From the NCBI GenBank assembly GCA_903907925.1, contig CAIVQB010000104.1, forward strand, positions 1 to 59,147: a DNA stretch of 59,147 bases. Reading direction: 5' to 3'. A model generated the notes under the pieces. The model was not told the origin of the DNA and did not search any database. It saw only the letters and a program-made list of their open reading frames with translations. Positions 55,831 to 59,147 of this stretch are shown here, piece by piece (position 1 is the first letter of the stretch; every line of letters starts with the position of its first letter). The translations under genes and the position numbers were made by a program. Source of the stretch: an uncultured Verrucomicrobiota bacterium (lineage in GTDB: Bacteria; Verrucomicrobiota; Verrucomicrobiia; Limisphaerales; UBA9464).

Positions 55831-56877
55831 TCAAGCCTGCAGGGTCTGCAGGATCCGGGCGATGTCGAGGAACGCCATGGCCGGCGCGGAGTTTGGCGCG
55901 GCGACCACCACCGGGATGCCATTGTCGCCGCCTTCGCGGATCGCAGTGAACAGCGGAACTTCGCCCAGAAAAGGAATGCCCTTGCGCTTCGCTTCGGCCT
56001 GTCCGCCGCCGTGGCCGAAGATCTCCACCCGCGAACCGTCGGGCGCGGTGAAGTAACTCATGTTCTCGATCAAACCTAGCAGAGGGACGTTCACTTTTTC
56101 AAACATCGCCACGCCCTTGCGGACGACGCCCAACGAGGCTTCCTGCGGGGTGGTGACGATCACCCCGCCGTCCAAGGGGACGGTCTGGCAGAGGGACAAT
56201 TGCGCGTCACCGGTTCCGGGCGGGAGGTCGACCAGAAGATAGTCCAGCGTTCCCCAATCCACCTGATGAATGAATTGTTGGATCGTTTTTTGAATCATCG
56301 GACCGCGCCAGATCACCGGCTGATCGCCTTCGATGAGGAATCCCATGCTCATCAGCTTCACGCCGTGGGCGACGGGCGGGATGAGCTTTTCTTCCGCGTT
56401 GACGGTCGGGCGCTGGTTCAAGCCCATCATCAACGGGATGCTCGGGCCGTAGATGTCACAATCGAGCAGGCCGACGGTGGCACCGAGTTGACGGAGGGCG
56501 CAGGCGAGGTTGACCGAGCAGGTGGATTTCCCGACGCCGCCTTTGCCCGAGGCGATGGCGATGATGCGGGTCAATCCGGGAATCCGGTTGCGGGCACCGG
56601 TGGACGGCGCGGCGGTCGCGGCCTGTTGCGCGGTGGGAACCCGGACCTGGACATGCGCATCGGTGAGGCCCTCGATTCTGTCGCGGAGGGCCAGGCGGGC
56701 GGCCTCGGCGATTTGATTGCCCAACTCTGGATTGGGAGTCGTCAGTTCGATCATCACGCCGACCGCATCGCCGTCGATCTGGATGTCCTTCACCAAACCG
56801 AAGGAGACGATGTCGCGGCTGTAGCCGGGGTATTTGACCGTCTTGAGGACGGCGAGAATGGCGTCGTGGGTGGTCAT
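55831..56877 (-). CDS. mrp: Mrp/NBP35-family Fe-S carrier ATPase (ApbC)
   Basis: The 348-residue protein has an N-terminal DUF59/MIP18 domain (DAILAVLKTVKYPGYSRDIVSFGLVKDI), then the P-loop ASGKGGVGKST, DCDIYGPSIPLMMG and PPGTGDAQLSL. It carries Fe-S clusters to target proteins. The cluster-binding CxxC found in E. coli Mrp (CSNC in the loop after ENMS) is replaced here by APDG, which also occurs in other bacterial Mrp proteins of this subgroup by recall. It lies downstream of the NifS-like gene on the same strand. Confidence 0.9.
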   Translation of the reverse strand: MTTHDAILAVLKTVKYPGYSRDIVSFGLVKDIQIDGDAVGVMIELTTPNPELGNQIAEAARLALRDRIEGLTDAHVQVRVPTAQQAATAAPSTGARNRIPGLTRIIAIASGKGGVGKSTCSVNLACALRQLGATVGLLDCDIYGPSIPLMMGLNQRPTVNAEEKLIPPVAHGVKLMSMGFLIEGDQPVIWRGPMIQKTIQQFIHQVDWGTLDYLLVDLPPGTGDAQLSLCQTVPLDGGVIVTTPQEASLGVVRKGVAMFEKVNVPLLGLIENMSYFTAPDGSRVEIFGHGGGQAEAKRKGIPFLGEVPLFTAIREGGDNGIPVVVAAPNSAPAMAFLDIARILQTLQA

Positions 56878-56962
56878 TGCGGGCAAAAAACTTAGTGCTT
56901 CAAATGGGAAGGCGCGGAGAGAAAAACGAAGCAATCAGTCTTCAGTGGTCGGAGAATGGTAC

Positions 56963-57343
56963 TCAGTCATGATCACTCTCTTTGAAAATATCCTCGGTTG
57001 AATGTCCAGCAAGCCGTGCTGCTGCGATGACGTGGCTTGGCACGTGAACCAAGAACATGTCGACCGCCGCCTTGATCTCCTCTGGCGTGAATCGCTCAGG
57101 GAAAAGATGCAACGCAACGACGAACGCTGCGTCGGAGCTCCAGTCGGAGAGGTGAAACGCTATTTGGTCGGCGTGGAGGATCTGCTCTTCGGTCGCGTCA
57201 GAGCCGGCAAGTGCCGTAGTAATTGTGGACGTGATCCCTGCTGGAAACGTGCCGCTGTCCAACATCTTCGTGCGGTCGCCAGCCATCTCTGAAAAGATGG
57301 TTTCTACCTTCCTTCTGACTGAATCGTGGGCGTCATCTGGCAT
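56963..57343 (-). CDS. Hypothetical protein, 126 residues
   Basis: The 126-residue protein (MPDDAHDSVRRKVETIFSE at the start, ALHLFPERFTPEEIKAAVDMF in the middle) is helical with no signal peptide and no recognised motif. It lies between the NifS-like gene (14 bases upstream) and mrp (85 bases downstream) on the same strand. Its AT content looks somewhat higher than its neighbours, so transfer is possible. It could be non-essential or specific to this lineage. Confidence 0.55.
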   Translation of the reverse strand: MPDDAHDSVRRKVETIFSEMAGDRTKMLDSGTFPAGITSTITTALAGSDATEEQILHADQIAFHLSDWSSDAAFVVALHLFPERFTPEEIKAAVDMFLVHVPSHVIAAARLAGHSTEDIFKESDHD

Positions 57344-57357
57344 GGGCGCGAAACTTT

Positions 57358-58623
57358 TCAGTGCGCCGCTTTTCCGGAAACATCCGCGGCGTGCTGCGAA
57401 AACGATTTCCCGCGGCCAGTTGGTGCGATCACCGAATCGATGATGCCGCGCTCGAATTCATCCCACATCGGCGACATGCCCCGGAGCTTGGTCGCGATCA
57501 TGGCGAAGGTCTCGATGGTGTAATCGACGTCCTCCTCGGTGTTCACCATTCCGAGGGTCATGATGATGTTGCCCTGGGCGAGGGCGTGATCGAGGCCGAT
57601 GGCACTGAGAACATGCGACACTTTCAACGACTTGCTCACGCAGCTCGAACCGCTGGCGACCGCGATGCCGTTGAGATCGCAGAGGAGCAACTGGCCCTCG
57701 CCCTCGATGAACTCGGTGGAGAGGTTCAGATTGGTCGAAATCCGTTTCGGGCCGGGTTCCGGACCGTTGAGCTTGATGTAGGGGATCCGGGTGCGGAGTC
57801 CCTCCCACAGCCGGTGCTGGAGCCGCGAGGTGTGGGCGGCGCGGCGGGGAAGTTCGGTCAGCGCGATCTCGGCGGCGACGCCACCGCCGACGATGGCCGG
57901 GACGTTTTCCGTGCCCGCGCGGCGTCCGCCCTCCTGAACTCCGCCGTGCATCATCGAGACGATGCGCGCCTTCTTGTTGCGATAGAGAATTCCGACGCCC
58001 TTGGGTCCGTAGAACCGGTGTGGTGAAAAGCTCACCAACGCGGCGCCGAATTCCTTCACATCGACAGGCAACCAACCGGCGCTGGCCTCGCAATCGACAT
58101 ACAGCGGCACGCCCGCCTCGGCGCAAATCCGGCCGGCTTCGCGCACCGGTTGGATCGTGCCGATGTCGTGGTTCACGTGATGAACGGCGACCAGGACCGT
58201 TTGCGGGGTGATCGCCGCGCGCAGGGCTTCGAGATCGATCACGCCTTCGCGATCAACGCCGATCCGGGTGCAGGTCCAGCCCTGTTTTTCGAGGAACTCG
58301 ACCGATTGAATGACACTGGGGTGTTCCGTGGCCGAGATCACCAGGTGCTTGCCCTTGCGCTCGTTGGCGTAGGCGACGCCCTTGATCGCGAGGTTGGCGG
58401 ACTCGGTGCCGTCGGAGGTGAAGAAGATCTCCTCCTCACTGTCGGCATTGATCAAGGCAGCGACCTGCTGGCGCGCCTTTTTCAAGGCATCGCGGACCCG
58501 GAGGCCGTGTTGATGGAGCGATGAAGCGTTTCCGAACGCTTCGGTGAAGAACGGCTTCATCGCGTCGAAAACTTCGGGCAGCACTGGTGTGCTGGACTGG
58601 TGATCGAGAAAAACGTGGCGCAT
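57358..58623 (-). CDS. NifS/IscS-like protein lacking the PLP lysine
   Basis: The 421-residue fold-type I protein aligns end to end with NifS/IscS cysteine desulfurases: H101, D177, GRRAGTEN and Cys328 in SGSSCVSKSLKVSHV are in place. But the invariant PLP lysine of HKxxGPKG is Arg (R203, in SPHRFYGPKGVG, codon CGG), Gln183 is Ala180, and the arginines equivalent to R354 and R359 are Ile and Met. So ordinary PLP Schiff-base chemistry is unlikely. Archaeoglobus IscS likewise lacks the lysine (Asp) and can act as a Fe-S ligand donor. A paralogous true desulfurase presumably exists elsewhere. Confidence 0.9.
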   Translation of the reverse strand: MRHVFLDHQSSTPVLPEVFDAMKPFFTEAFGNASSLHQHGLRVRDALKKARQQVAALINADSEEEIFFTSDGTESANLAIKGVAYANERKGKHLVISATEHPSVIQSVEFLEKQGWTCTRIGVDREGVIDLEALRAAITPQTVLVAVHHVNHDIGTIQPVREAGRICAEAGVPLYVDCEASAGWLPVDVKEFGAALVSFSPHRFYGPKGVGILYRNKKARIVSMMHGGVQEGGRRAGTENVPAIVGGGVAAEIALTELPRRAAHTSRLQHRLWEGLRTRIPYIKLNGPEPGPKRISTNLNLSTEFIEGEGQLLLCDLNGIAVASGSSCVSKSLKVSHVLSAIGLDHALAQGNIIMTLGMVNTEEDVDYTIETFAMIATKLRGMSPMWDEFERGIIDSVIAPTGRGKSFSQHAADVSGKAAH

Positions 58624-58647
58624 AGGTCGGGGAAAGGCGGGGCGGAA

Positions 58648-58971
58648 TCAGGCGTTGGGCAGGAAGTAGAATTTGAATCCCGTGTCGCGCAGGAGGACGT
58701 AGTTGCGGACCGTTTCATCGCCGAAGACCTCCTCGAGGATCCGCAGGTCGACGGATTTCAAATCCAGCGCGTGCCGGCCGAGTTCCATGGGGCCGACGCC
58801 GAATCCGTCGGCCAGCGCGTTGCTCTCATCGGAGTTGAGGGCGACGAAAACGTTGGAAACGATGGTGGCACCCTCGGGTACGTTGGCGTAATCGGATTCG
58901 GGGTATTCCAAGGCATCGACAATGCGTTGGGAATACGGGCCGATGGCGATGATTTGGGCGTCCAGACTCAT
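58648..58971 (-). CDS. Hypothetical protein, 107 residues, beside the NifS-like gene
   Basis: The small acidic protein starts MSLDAQIIAIGPYSQRIVDALEYPESDY and has TIVSNVFVALNSDESNALADGFG, with an end in GFKFYFLPNA. No motif was recognised. It is translated before the NifS-like gene (24 bases apart) and is likely in the same unit. A role as partner of the NifS-like protein is possible but only by location. Confidence 0.65.
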   Translation of the reverse strand: MSLDAQIIAIGPYSQRIVDALEYPESDYANVPEGATIVSNVFVALNSDESNALADGFGVGPMELGRHALDLKSVDLRILEEVFGDETVRNYVLLRDTGFKFYFLPNA

Positions 58972-59063
58972 GACTCAATTCGTTCCTGACCGAAGCGACA
59001 GAAAACCCGCGTCGCACGGCGTGAACCGTCCAGCCGCGGGAGGCGAAGGTTGCGATCCTGAAA

Positions 59064-59147
59064 TCAGGCGGTGACGGCTTCGGCCCGGGGCGACTTGGAG
59101 GCGGCCTCGGGGTGTCTCTTGACGTAATCTTCGAGGGCGGCCTTGAG
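59064..59147 (-). CDS. C-terminal fragment, possibly Fe-S scaffold (NifU/IscU-type)
   Basis: The last 27 residues of a minus-strand gene remain, with the stop at 59064; it reads LKAALEDYVKRHPEAASKS and a short Ala-rich end. The helix ALEDYVKR resembles the end of IscU/NifU-type scaffolds, and the neighbours are Fe-S-related, so that reading is plausible but far from proven. The rest lies outside the window. Confidence 0.35.
   Translation of the reverse strand, partial: LKAALEDYVKRHPEAASKSPRAEAVTA

Noticed and set aside
58010-58025. Possibility that the NifS arginine is a base-call error
   Set aside because: The codon is CGG, two changes from AAG, and the loss of the other catalytic residues (Gln, two Arg) is independent; one error would not explain all.

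Overview
The window is GC-rich chromosomal DNA. It most resembles the phylum Verrucomicrobiota, probably a Limisphaerales/Pedosphaera-like lineage. The indications are a DUF1501 protein tail, a pseudopilin with an H-X9-DG-type end, a Tat-exported Gfo/Idh/MocA oxidoreductase, a secreted isochorismatase-like hydrolase, a PQQ-like beta-propeller protein, and outer-membrane (Gram-negative) assembly genes. Placement is by family recognition only. There is no rRNA, CRISPR array or transposase, and I saw no tRNA. GTG starts are common and many minus-strand neighbours overlap by ATGA or GTGA.

Layout. 1-5760: tail of a DUF1501 gene, then a str/S10-type ribosomal unit (rpsL, rpsG, fusA, rpsJ, rplC, rplD, rplW) closed by a strong terminator right after rplW, so the rest of the S10 operon is not here. 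5794-13311: an archaeosine-synthase-like radical SAM gene facing a PAP2/glycosyltransferase fusion-ogg-comB operon, then pabB-pabC. 13456-22985: plus-strand carbohydrate and amino-acid metabolism: an SDR coupled to a LarA-type nickel-pincer enzyme, two tandem unknown paralogues, a Gfo/Idh/MocA protein, proA, a zinc alcohol dehydrogenase, a pseudopilin and a fuconolactonase-like hydrolase. 23074-28764: an outer-membrane barrel protein, an ABC ATPase, a sugar-nucleotidyltransferase, PTS enzyme I and pabA. 28908-33881: a secreted isochorismatase-like hydrolase, a YdcF-like protein, a Tat-exported oxidoreductase, a repeat-rich gap and a PQQ-like propeller protein.

33898-42735: envelope genes (lptE-like and bamD-like in one overlapping unit, a cvpA-like gene), an ECF sigma factor between a possible anti-sigma gene and a polyprenyl diphosphate synthase, and a haem operon (hemX-like, hemA, hemC). 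42914-53323: HAD phosphatase, VOC protein, LysR regulator, FkbM methyltransferase, a Cys-rich secreted protein, then an lplT-lnt-aas-hydrolase cluster that could make and recycle lysophospholipid. 53451-59147: miaE-like gene, two secreted unknowns, mrp, and an Fe-S-type group around a NifS homologue that has lost its PLP lysine.

Three observations stand out. First, the NifS homologue has Arg at the PLP-lysine position and has lost other catalytic residues, yet keeps the sulfur-carrying Cys328. Second, a dispersed ~100-120 bp element has complementary ends that change in a compensating way between copies. Third, an identical 12-nt sequence abuts the ATG of both rpsG and rpsJ, where no Shine-Dalgarno is seen.
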